A stretch of 16,454 nt of DNA, taken from positions 1 to 16,454 of the forward strand of contig JADLBB010000114.1 in NCBI GenBank assembly GCA_020848055.1, in the 5' to 3' direction. Shown one piece after another: positions 1 to 5,951 of the stretch. The stretch's first letter is position 1, and each line of letters starts with the position of its first letter. A program made the translations under genes and the position numbers. Source of the stretch: Chloroflexota bacterium. GTDB taxonomy: Bacteria; Chloroflexota; Limnocylindria; QHBO01. The notes beneath the pieces were generated by a model. The model was not told the DNA's origin. It was given only the letters and a program-made list of their open reading frames with translations, and did not search any database.

Positions 1-326
1 ACGTGCGCATCGAGCGCGGCGAGGCGTGGCTCATCGGTGCCCACATCGCCGAGTACGCCCAGGGCAACCGCTACAACCACGTGCCGAACCGGACGCGCAA
101 ACTGCTGCTGCATCGCGACCAGATCAGCGAGCTGCTCGGGTTGCAGTCGGCCAAGGGGCTGACGATCGTGCCGCTCAAGCTGTACCTGCGCGGCGGCGTG
201 GCGAAGCTCGAGATCGGCATCGCGCGCGGCAAGAAGGCCCACGACAAGCGGCGATCGATCGCCGAGCGCGACATGCGCCGCGAGTTGGAGCGTGAATCCA
301 AGGTGAGCGGGCGCATCAGGCTGTAG
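1..326 (+). CDS. smpB: SsrA-binding protein SmpB (3' part)
   Basis: C-terminal about 107 residues of SmpB, the protein that binds tmRNA and carries it to stalled ribosomes for trans-translation. The gene is cut by the window edge: the GTG at position 3 is an internal Val of the family's (V)RIE-GEAWLIG stretch, not a start. Visible family features are GEAWLIGAHIAEY, the QGNRYNHVPNRTRKLLLH segment and the basic tail containing ARGKKAHDKR, which enters the decoding centre. The stop is TAG at 324-326. Its RNA partner ssrA lies about 256 bp downstream on the same strand, a common pairing that supports both calls. Identification is near certain; only the N-terminus is unseen. Confidence 0.97.
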   Translation, partial: VRIERGEAWLIGAHIAEYAQGNRYNHVPNRTRKLLLHRDQISELLGLQSAKGLTIVPLKLYLRGGVAKLEIGIARGKKAHDKRRSIAERDMRRELERESKVSGRIRL

Positions 327-555
327 GGCCTCGCACCAGGCGGGCCCCCCGGGTTCCTGTCATCTGCTGGTCCAGGTACGCATCGCGCCTCGACAGCCGG
401 CTTGGTGAGGCCTCCTGCGGCGCTCAGCCTGCAGCAAGCGCCTCACGGCCCCGGCGATACGCATAACGCGCGGGTCACATGAATCTGCCGGTAACCGAGC
501 CGGGTGACCGTCGCCAAGGCCGATAGAACGGGCGTTCGGATCGGCTCAAGCCATC
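327..555. other. smpB-ssrA spacer
   Basis: No coding frame with start-site or family support is visible here. A short GCCT/AGGC stem at 328-341 directly after the smpB stop could be a weak terminator but lacks a T-run. A GGTCAC (475-480) and GTGACC (504-509) inverted pair flanks a small CCGGTAACCG-type palindrome near 488-498; it might be an operator, but nothing ties it to a known regulator. Confidence 0.4.
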
Positions 556-564
556 TGGTACAAT
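535..564 (+). promoter_or_regulatory. ssrA promoter
   Basis: An extended -10 element, TGG followed by TACAAT (556-564), matches the TGn-TATAAT form at five of six -10 bases. A weak -35, TTCGGA at 535-540, lies 18 bp upstream. Predicted transcription start is near 571, about 12 nt before the mature tmRNA 5' end at 583, consistent with a short leader removed by RNase P. Confidence 0.6.
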
Positions 565-582
565 GGGTCGGTATCGGTTCGT

Positions 583-948
583 GGGGATGTCAGGTTTCGA
601 CAGGGCCCGTGAGCTGGGAATCGCAGGCCGAGGCGCCCGCAGGCCTCGTTAATCAGCGGGCAATTGCTAGTAACTGGCAACGATAGTTACGCCCTCGCTG
701 CCTAAACAGCAGTGAGCATCGACGCCGCCTCATCTCCCCGGGCGGCGAAGGTGTCATCAGGGGAGGTGCGACGCGGCCGACTCCGGTGAGCAGCGTCAAA
801 GAGCCGAGAGGCGCCACCGGATAGCAGACGAGGCACCCCGCCGGTCGGGGGCCCGCGACGCGAAATCCAAGTTGGCCGGAAATGCCTGTAGGAAGTTCCC
901 GGGGAACGTGTTCTGGACGGGGAGTTCGATTCTCCCCCATCTCCACCA
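583..948 (+). ncRNA. ssrA: transfer-messenger RNA (tmRNA)
   Basis: One-piece tmRNA, acting as both alanyl-tRNA mimic and short mRNA to rescue stalled ribosomes with SmpB. The 5' end GGGGATG (583-589) pairs with CATCTCC (938-944, one G-U), followed by A945 and an encoded CCA (946-948). The conserved GTTTCGACAGGG follows the 5' stem. Near the 3' end a T-arm is clear: GGGAG, loop TTCGATT, CTCCC, with one extra C before the acceptor strand. The tag frame ends GCC CTC GCT GCC TAA (691-705), the canonical ALAA tail. Length 366 nt is typical. The acceptor end is followed by a second copy of the 9-bp end sequence (see findings). Confidence 0.96.
676..705 (+). other. tmRNA proteolysis-tag reading frame
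   Basis: Probable resume codon GGC at 676, preceded by TAGTAACT as in many tmRNAs (E. coli has TAGTC). The frame encodes GNDSYALAA and ends at TAA 703-705. With the alanine carried by tmRNA the full tag would be A-GNDSYALAA. The final ALAA is the ClpXP-type degron. The resume codon could be off by one triplet (ACT at 673), but the C-terminal six residues are firm. Confidence 0.8.
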
Positions 949-968
949 TCTCCACCATCTTCCCCCGT

Positions 969-985
969 GGCCGCCCATGACGGCC
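969..985 (+). terminator. possible ssrA terminator hairpin
   Basis: GGCCG (969-973) and CGGCC (981-985) can form a 5-bp GC stem with a 7-nt loop about 20 nt after the tmRNA CCA end. There is no T-tract, so it is only a candidate. Confidence 0.25.
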
Positions 986-1092
986 GCTGTGCCCTCTGCT
1001 GAGGCGTGAATCGACGCGATCCCTTGACCGACTGTGCTACGTTCGCAGCCAGCGGAGGGAAATCTCGTCGTCAGTGGAGGACAATCGCCGAC

Positions 1093-1608
1093 ATGAACTT
1101 CAGTAAGTTGAGCTCGAACGAGAAACAGGCCGCGATCGGCGCCATCGCGTCTGTCGTCGGGCCCATCCTGGCCACGTATGGATTCGGCTTTGGCGCCGGC
1201 GGCCTGACGCTCATCCTGGCATTGGCGATGCTGGCGATCGTCTTCCTGCCCCAGTTCGCCCCCGGCACCCAGCTTCCCGGCTCGAAGGGCAGCCTGATGG
1301 TGATCGTTGGCGGCATCGCGGCGGCCAGCGCCGCCCTCGCCCTGCTCGGGTCGATCGGCTACCTGGCCTACTTCGGGTCCAACCTGATCAGCGTCCTCGG
1401 ATGGTTGGTAGGGATCGGCGGCGGCCTGCTGATGGGCTGGGCCGGCTGGCAGGAATTCCAGTCCGAGGGTGGGAAGCTGCAGTTGGGCTCCAGCGGTGCA
1501 TCCGCGCCGCCCCCACCGCCGGCACCGTACCAGGCGCCCGCAGCGAGCAGCGCGCCTCCGCCCGCGGCCCCACCGGCCGACTCGGGCGACGACAACCCGG
1601 GAGCCTGA
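1093..1608 (+). CDS. small membrane protein with proline-rich tail
   Basis: Predicted 171-aa integral membrane protein that I do not recognise as a named family. Hydrophobic stretches at about residues 13-27, 36-54, 68-94 and 98-119 suggest four TM helices with short connections. A Gly/Ala/Pro-rich tail follows, with PPPPPAP near 139-145 and APPPAAPPA near 154-162, ending in an acidic DSGDDNPGA. The frame is open from 1006, but ATG 1093 is chosen because the hydrophobic protein begins just after it and GTGGAGG lies at 1074-1080, a slightly long 12-nt spacing. It stands alone downstream of ssrA and converges on the gene at 1617-2051, with only 8 bp between stop codons. Function unknown; a small envelope protein is the most that can be said. 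Confidence 0.75.
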   Translation: MNFSKLSSNEKQAAIGAIASVVGPILATYGFGFGAGGLTLILALAMLAIVFLPQFAPGTQLPGSKGSLMVIVGGIAAASAALALLGSIGYLAYFGSNLISVLGWLVGIGGGLLMGWAGWQEFQSEGGKLQLGSSGASAPPPPPAPYQAPAASSAPPPAAPPADSGDDNPGA

Positions 1609-1631
1609 TCGAGCCTTCAGCCGGCGATCAG
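1605..1631. terminator. bidirectional hairpin between convergent stops
   Basis: CTGATCG (1605-1611) and CGATCAG (1625-1631) form a perfect 7-bp inverted repeat with a 13-nt loop that can add a CC/GG pair. The left arm contains the TGA of the plus-strand gene, and the loop contains the stop (TCA, 1617-1619) of the minus-strand gene. No T-tract follows on either strand, so terminator function is inferred from placement. Confidence 0.45.
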
Positions 1632-2051
1632 TTCGGTGGCTCGCCGCTCGAGGCGAGCCACCGGGTCCTCCCCGTCCTCCAGGCAGGCGGCCAAGCGCCC
1701 GACGACAACGTCGGGCGCCAGCCCGTCGTCCACCGCATCCACCGCGCCGAGCAATGCCTCACGGCGGGCCCCGCTTGACTCGAGGCTGGCGAGGTGTCGC
1801 ACCAACGCACCGATATCGGCGTGGGTGGCAGCCAGTTCCTCGGGGGGCTCGGCCAGGGCGTCCTCGAAGTAGGCGATCGCCAGGCTGAGCAGATCGTCCA
1901 CGCTCGCCGCCGCGACCCGCGGGCCATCACCGGCCGGCGAACCGCGGTCACCGCCGACGGCCAACAAATACTCTTCCTGATGCCCGGGGGCGAAGCCGAT
2001 CCACACCCCGCCTGCGGCGAGCCGGCCAACCGCGCAGGCAGCGTCGGCCAT
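1617..2051 (-). CDS. hypothetical protein, last gene of the rpmH-jag operon
   Basis: 144-aa protein I do not recognise. It opens with a Gly/Ala-rich segment containing GGVWIGFAPGHQEEYLLAVGG, which reads like a small beta unit. An acidic, helical-looking remainder follows, with SVDDLLSLAIAYFEDALAEPPEEL and repeated Ala/Leu/Glu heptad-like runs to the C-terminus. No signal peptide or TM helix is seen. Its start is well supported: on the minus strand GGGAGGT lies 7 nt before ATG 2051. It begins 29 bp after the jag stop, so it is probably the last gene of the same transcript. The place after jag is usually held by mnmE or rsmG/parA genes, and this is none of them. Other frames across this interval are also open because of high GC, which limits certainty. 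Confidence 0.65.
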   Translation of the reverse strand: MADAACAVGRLAAGGVWIGFAPGHQEEYLLAVGGDRGSPAGDGPRVAAASVDDLLSLAIAYFEDALAEPPEELAATHADIGALVRHLASLESSGARREALLGAVDAVDDGLAPDVVVGRLAACLEDGEDPVARLERRATELIAG

Positions 2052-2080
2052 GACCCGGACCTCCCGATGGGCGCGGAACG

Positions 2081-3103
2081 TCAGTCGTTGACCTGGTTGG
2101 CGGGCAGCACCACGATCCGGCGATTGGGCTCAACCCCGACGCTCTGGGTGCGAACCTTCGGGTTCTCGAGCAGCGCCATGTGGACGATGCGCCGCTCCAT
2201 GGCCGGCATCGCCTCGAGCTGGATGATCTTACCCGTCTGAAGCACGCGCTTGGCCGCCCGATCGGCGACGTCGCGCAACTGCTCCTCGCGCCGGCCGCGG
2301 TAGTTCTCCACGTCCACCGCGATGCGATGGTGCTGCCCGGCGCGCCGGCCGACGATCAGGTTGACGATGTGCTGCAGGCTGGCCAGTTGCTCTCCGCGGC
2401 GTCCGATCAGCCGTCCCAGGTCATCGCCGGCGACGTTGAGGCGGGCCGTGTCTCCGCCGGTGGCAACCTCGACGGTCGCCTCGATGCCCATGAGCGAGAT
2501 CATCTCAGTCAGGACCTCGCGGGCCACCTCGAGCGTCTCGCGTTCCTCGTCGGACAGCTCGTTCACCGGGCGCCCCGACACGAATGGCGCCGGCTCACGC
2601 GAGGGCCGATCCGCGCGCGGCTCGCGCGGCGCCGACTCGCGGATGGCGTGCTCACGGTCGCGGTCTCGGCCGCGACCGCCGCGACCGCGACCGCCAGGGG
2701 TGCGACCGCCACGACTGCGAGCGTCGTGCCCGCGATTGGCGCGTTCCAGTTCGGCGACCTGGTCGTCCGCGTCCGTCTCCGCGGAGAGTCCCCCGACGGC
2801 TGCATCGGCCTCGTCGGAGGGAGCGGCTTCGGGCGCCTCGGGCGCCTCGGGCGCGTGGCGCGGTGCCTCGGCGGCCGGCGGCCGCGCAGTCGCGGCGGCA
2901 TCGGCCCTGACGGTCTCCGCGGCGGCGATGGCGGACTTCGGCGCCGCCAGGATGCGGGCCTCCTCGCCGCCGACGCCGAGCATGCCGCGGCTGCCCTGGC
3001 TGAGGATCTCGATATCGAGGTCGCCGAGGTCGGTGCCGAACTCGGCCATCGCCGAACGGATCGCCTCCTCGACATTCTTGCCTGTGAATTCACGGAAGGT
3101 CAT
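2081..3103 (-). CDS. jag: Jag/KhpB RNA-binding protein
   Basis: 340-aa RNA-binding protein of the Jag/KhpB/EloR family, linked in Firmicutes to cell elongation and small-RNA/mRNA binding. Domains in order: Jag-N at about 1-52 (MTFREFTGKNVEEAI, then SRGMLGVGGEEA); a long Ala/Pro/Glu linker; an Arg/Gly tract at about 124-170 (GRGRGGRGRDRDRE); a KH domain at about 190-265 with GRRG loop at 234-237 and the following EQLASLQHIVNLI; and an R3H domain near 298-335 (MERRIVHMAL, R305 and H308 forming the R-x2-H core). ATG 3103 overlaps the yidC stop as ATGA, so translation is probably coupled. The linker is long compared with short Firmicutes homologues. Confidence 0.95.
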   Translation of the reverse strand: MTFREFTGKNVEEAIRSAMAEFGTDLGDLDIEILSQGSRGMLGVGGEEARILAAPKSAIAAAETVRADAAATARPPAAEAPRHAPEAPEAPEAAPSDEADAAVGGLSAETDADDQVAELERANRGHDARSRGGRTPGGRGRGGRGRDRDREHAIRESAPREPRADRPSREPAPFVSGRPVNELSDEERETLEVAREVLTEMISLMGIEATVEVATGGDTARLNVAGDDLGRLIGRRGEQLASLQHIVNLIVGRRAGQHHRIAVDVENYRGRREEQLRDVADRAAKRVLQTGKIIQLEAMPAMERRIVHMALLENPKVRTQSVGVEPNRRIVVLPANQVND

Positions 3104-4248
3104 CGCTTCTTGCCTCGTCGCTTGGAGCGGCCGGGCTTGCGGTTGGCGGGCCGCGATCCATCGCGGCTCTCGCCCGCGGCCGAGCCGCCGGGATTCGAGG
3201 ATTGGGGCGAGCCCGCGGGCGCGTCGGCTGCGTCATCGGCGCCGATGCGTTTCGGCCGCGCGGGCTGTTCGCCCTTCGGCACCCACGACGGGGTCCAGCC
3301 GAAGAGCGGGAACAGGTTGCCCCAGCCCATGATGAGGTACTGCTGCACCACGAGGTACGCGGTGTAGACGACCCAGTAGAGGATCAGGCCGCTCGGGAAG
3401 ATGCCGCCCCAGACGATGGTGAGCAGCGGGAACGTGTACATCATCGTGCTCGTCATGCCCGAGGTCGGGTCGTCCGCGTTGGGCGGCGCGCTCGTCATCT
3501 TGACCTGCACGAACTGCAGGACGGCGGCGATGACGGCCAGGAGCGAGATCGCGAAGACCCCGAGGTTCAACGCGAAGACGTGATCGACCCGCGCCAGGTC
3601 GAGGTTCAGCAACCAGCTGATCGTGGTGTCGACCGGCTCGCGAAGCTTGACCGGGTCGATGAGCTGGCAGTTCAGCGGTAGAAAGTGGCTGTAGTCGGCG
3701 GTGTTGAACGCCGGCAGGTCGCACGGCCCGTTCAGCGGGGCGCTGAATCGGACCTCGGTGGCGGTGCGCTCGATCTCGGTGATGCCCGGCAGGGCCGCCT
3801 GGAGCTGGGCGAACGCATCGGAGCTGGCGCGCTCGAGAGGCATGGTCACCACGTTCGAGGCGCGGATGAGAGCCTGGTACAGGGCCCACAGCAGTGGAAG
3901 CTGCAACAGCACGGGCAGGCAGCCACCGAACTGGTTGACGCCGTGCTCCTTGTACAGCGCCATCGTCTCTTCGGTGATCTTCTGGCGGTTGCCCTTGTGC
4001 TTGCGCTGGATCTCGCGAACCAGCGGCTGCATCCGCTGCATCTCCTTCTGCGAGCGGATCTGCCGGATGAACAGCGGCGCCAGGATGGTGCGGATGACGA
4101 TCGTGAAGACGATGATCGCCAGCGCGAAATCGAAGAACGGAACCTGGTACAGGAACATCAGCAGGTTGAACAGCGGCAGGAAGAAGATGTCCCATGGCGG
4201 GGTGAAGTGCTCGATCCCCAGGAAGCCGGCGCCGATGATCAGGTTCAA
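3100..4248 (-). CDS. yidC: membrane protein insertase YidC/Oxa1
   Basis: 382-aa YidC/Oxa1/Alb3 insertase, which inserts and folds membrane proteins alone or with SecYEG. Helices: TM1 about 38-60 with the conserved groove arginine (TIVIRTILAPL, R53); the cytoplasmic coiled hairpin about 64-103 (RSQKEMQRMQPLVREIQRKH); TM2 about 106-128 (FGGCLPVLLQLPLLWALY); and later helices near 225-248, 268-283 and 286-305. The tail is disordered and ends in basic KRRGKKR, fitting ribosome binding. There is no large N-terminal periplasmic domain or lipobox. The start is inferred as TTG 4248: it is the first usable start after the in-frame yidD stop 15 nt upstream, and no ATG precedes TM1. The TM2-TM3 loop (about 135-210) is much longer than usual and holds Cys176 and Cys194. 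Confidence 0.96.
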   Translation of the reverse strand: MNLIIGAGFLGIEHFTPPWDIFFLPLFNLLMFLYQVPFFDFALAIIVFTIVIRTILAPLFIRQIRSQKEMQRMQPLVREIQRKHKGNRQKITEETMALYKEHGVNQFGGCLPVLLQLPLLWALYQALIRASNVVTMPLERASSDAFAQLQAALPGITEIERTATEVRFSAPLNGPCDLPAFNTADYSHFLPLNCQLIDPVKLREPVDTTISWLLNLDLARVDHVFALNLGVFAISLLAVIAAVLQFVQVKMTSAPPNADDPTSGMTSTMMYTFPLLTIVWGGIFPSGLILYWVVYTAYLVVQQYLIMGWGNLFPLFGWTPSWVPKGEQPARPKRIGADDAADAPAGSPQSSNPGGSAAGESRDGSRPANRKPGRSKRRGKKR

Positions 4249-4263
4249 CTTGGCTCGTCTCGT

Positions 4264-4470
4264 CTAGCGGACCGGGTCGTAGCCGCCCGGATGGAACGGA
4301 TTGCAGCGACCGATGCGCTTCGCGCCCATCCACGATCCGCGCAGCAGCCCGTAGCGCTCGATGGCCTGGTAGGTGTAGGCCGAGCAGGTCGGCGAGTAGC
4401 GGCAGCTCGGCGGCATCCAGGCGGTGAGCCTCTGGTAGGCGATGATCAGTCCCAGCCCGATTCTCTTCAT
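4264..4470 (-). CDS. yidD: membrane protein insertion efficiency factor YidD
   Basis: 68-aa YidD (DUF37 family), a small membrane-associated protein that assists YidC-dependent insertion. It has the family pattern: an amphipathic N-terminus MKRIGLGLIIAYQRLT, then PPSCRYSPTCSAYTYQAIERYG with Cys23 and Cys29, and the C-terminal RCNPFHPGGYDPV with Cys56. ATG 4470 overlaps the rnpA TGA (ATGA), so translation is probably coupled. The frame is open further upstream to 4572, but that extension lies inside rnpA and has no family similarity. Confidence 0.96.
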   Translation of the reverse strand: MKRIGLGLIIAYQRLTAWMPPSCRYSPTCSAYTYQAIERYGLLRGSWMGAKRIGRCNPFHPGGYDPVR

Positions 4471-4805
4471 TGACCGATGTTCGACCGATCCAGGAGCGCG
4501 TCGATCGCGGCTCCGAGCTCGGAGTAGCTCGCGTCGCCAGCCGGGGCCCTCGCGATGAGGAGCAGGTCCCACCCGGGACCGATCCGGCGTCCCATCCGAT
4601 CGCGGAGCAGCGCCCGCAGCCGGCGACGTACTCGATTTCGCTGAACGGCGCCTCCCAGCGCCCGGGGCGTGGACAGTCCGATGCGGGTGTCGGGCCGGTC
4701 GGTGCGCAGCCAGCGGAGCGTCAGCAACGGGGTGGATCGCGCCGTCCCGCGGCGTCCGATCGCCTCGAAGTCCGCGCGGCGCCGAAGGGTCGGCAGCACG
4801 GGCAC
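4467..4805 (-). CDS. rnpA: ribonuclease P protein component
   Basis: 112-aa protein subunit of RNase P, which helps the catalytic RNA bind and cleave the 5' leaders of pre-tRNAs (and pre-tmRNA). The family signature RNRVRRRLR is at 56-64, preceded by RIGLSTPRALGGAVQ, and the N-terminal LRRRADFEAIGRRG is typical. GTG 4805 is the annotated start; GAGGT lies 4 nt upstream. A second GTG two codons in (4799) has better 9-nt spacing and could be the true start. It lies 19 bp after rpmH and overlaps yidD by 4 nt. Confidence 0.95.
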   Translation of the reverse strand: MPVLPTLRRRADFEAIGRRGTARSTPLLTLRWLRTDRPDTRIGLSTPRALGGAVQRNRVRRRLRALLRDRMGRRIGPGWDLLLIARAPAGDASYSELGAAIDALLDRSNIGQ

Positions 4806-4824
4806 GGTACCTCGCGGCCTCCCG

Positions 4825-4959
4825 TCAGGCGCTCAGCTTCTTGCGCCCCTTGGCCCGACGTCGAGCGAGGACGCGACGCCCGCCCTTGGTTGCCATGCGG
4901 GCCCGGAAGCCATGCTCACGCTTGCGCGCGCGCTTCTTGGGCTGGTACGTCCTCTTCAT
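4825..4959 (-). CDS. rpmH: 50S ribosomal protein L34
   Basis: 44-aa ribosomal protein L34, a basic protein of the large subunit. The start MKRTYQPKKRARKREHGFR and the end RRRAKGRKKLSA match the family closely, including the internal RMATKGGRRVLARRR. ATG is at 4957-4959 and TGA at 4825-4827 (minus strand). It is the first gene of the minus-strand operon and the classic neighbour of rnpA beside oriC. The leader from the predicted start site is about 110 nt. A GAGGA lies about 16 nt upstream of the ATG, so the ribosome-binding site is weak. Confidence 0.98.
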   Translation of the reverse strand: MKRTYQPKKRARKREHGFRARMATKGGRRVLARRRAKGRKKLSA

Positions 4960-5075
4960 CGGTAGCCGTCGTTTCCTCGTTCAGCGTTCACGTCCCGGGC
5001 CCCTTCACACACGAACGGCTGGCGTTCAGCCAGCCGGTGCACGACGATCGCAGGCCCGATTCGCTCTGGTGCGCG

Positions 5076-5105
5076 ATTCTACGGTGTGGTGCACGGGCCG
5101 GTCAA
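5076..5105 (-). promoter_or_regulatory. promoter of the rpmH-rnpA-yidD-yidC-jag operon
   Basis: On the minus strand, TTGACC (5105-5100) and TAGAAT (5081-5076) are separated by 18 bp. Each matches the sigma70/SigA consensus at five of six bases. Predicted start near 5069. This is the best-formed promoter in the window, as expected for a ribosomal-protein operon. Confidence 0.75.
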
Positions 5106-5231
5106 ACGCCCGGTGGGGTGACTTCTTGCGTCGAACCGGGGATTCTTGTTCACGACTCGACCGGCGTCTACATATCATGACCTCGTCTGACGTGTATTGG
5201 TACTTGGCTGGTTGGGCGCCGGCTGGGGAGT
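5106..5231. other. divergent spacer between rpmH and the lipoprotein gene
   Basis: No gene is visible. A TTGTTC (5146-5151) followed after 17 bp by TACATA could be a weak plus-strand promoter for the lipoprotein gene. TTGTTCACG at 5146-5154 is a seven-of-nine match to a DnaA box, but it is isolated, so an origin here is not supported. Confidence 0.35.
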
Positions 5232-5729
5232 ATGGTGACTGATCGGGGATCAGGCAGGTGGAACGGGGCTGTCGTCGTCCTTCTGATGGTGACGGCGCTA
5301 GCGGCGTGCCGAAGCGATCCACCGGACGGGCGACAGGCCGAGGTTGCGGTAACTGCGTGGCTCGAGGCGGCCGCGGGTGGCAGCCAGGATCGGGGATGGC
5401 ATTGGCTCGACGCATCCGCTCGGGATGCTGTGTCGGGGGGTGATCTGGCAACCTACGCTGCCGACGTGGCCGTCGTCGACTGGGCGGCGTTTCGCTGGAT
5501 GGTCGCCGCTGGAACCTTTTGGGATGGGGTCTGGAGGGTAACGCTCCACACGCCAGGCGGCATTGACGCGGTGCCGGCGTTCATTCTCGACGCCCCTCTG
5601 GCTGTACGGGCTTGCAGCGATACGACCATCGTCGGCGTCGAGTTCTACGTCGTCATCGATGAACTGGGCGATGCCCGGCTGTCAACGCCCGCGAGAACCG
5701 GCTCCGCCGAGCGTCTGGAGTGCCCCTGA
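5232..5729 (+). CDS. putative lipoprotein
   Basis: 165-aa predicted secreted lipoprotein of unknown function. The N-terminus has an Arg-containing region, a hydrophobic core AVVVLLMVTAL and a lipobox LAAC with Cys26, so lipid attachment after signal peptidase II cleavage is likely. The mature part (QAEVAVTAWLEAAAGGSQDRGWHWL and later Trp/Asp-rich strands) resembles small alpha+beta folds in which a helix packs on a curved sheet, such as NTF2-like domains; this is a weak impression. ATG 5232 lies only 1 nt after GGGGAG, so GTG 5235 may be the true start. It sits between two conserved replication and translation blocks yet belongs to neither. The stop is followed by 222 bp before dnaA. Confidence 0.75.
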   Translation: MVTDRGSGRWNGAVVVLLMVTALAACRSDPPDGRQAEVAVTAWLEAAAGGSQDRGWHWLDASARDAVSGGDLATYAADVAVVDWAAFRWMVAAGTFWDGVWRVTLHTPGGIDAVPAFILDAPLAVRACSDTTIVGVEFYVVIDELGDARLSTPARTGSAERLECP

Positions 5730-5804
5730 CGGCGCGTTCGCCAGTCCTGTCCCCCGACCAGCGACACGCCGTGGCCGCGTTTCGAGCACGGATACGGCAC
5801 TTCG

Positions 5805-5834
5805 TTGCCCCGCCGAAACGGGCGCTGCTATAGT
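5805..5834 (+). promoter_or_regulatory. dnaA promoter
   Basis: TTGCCC (5805-5810) and TATAGT (5829-5834) are separated by 18 bp. The -10 matches at five of six bases. Predicted start is near 5841, giving a leader of about 110 nt before ATG 5952. No clear DnaA box lies beside it, so autoregulation is not evident from sequence. Confidence 0.65.
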
Positions 5835-5951
5835 GGGCGACCCGGCGCCAGGCGTCCGCACCGACGTCTTCCGTCCCGGGATCCGAGATCCTATTCGTCA
5901 GTACCAGCCCACGGCGACGGCGCCGCAGACGTTCCGGAGAGAGCCCGATTG

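Noticed and set aside
938..957. Start of a CRISPR or longer repeat array at the tmRNA end
   Set aside because: Only two 9-bp units with no spacers; the repeat breaks immediately after.
504..958. Short open frames on both strands across ssrA
   Set aside because: They cover a structured RNA gene with clear tRNA-like ends; no ribosome-binding sites or protein families.
2180..3367. Plus-strand open frame opposite jag
   Set aside because: It reads as the antisense of jag and yidC; the minus strand has the KH and R3H domains and operon overlaps.
4471..4572. Extended YidD start upstream of 4470
   Set aside because: The extra 34 residues lie within the rnpA frame, have no family similarity, and the ATGA overlap start at 4470 fits the usual YidD length.
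4960..5231. Replication origin in the rpmH-lipoprotein gap
   Set aside because: Only one isolated seven-of-nine DnaA-box-like site (5146-5154), whereas the dnaA-dnaN gap has a cluster with regular spacing.
5805..5951. N-terminal extension of DnaA from 5805
   Set aside because: That segment contains the predicted promoter and leader and lacks DnaA domain I similarity.
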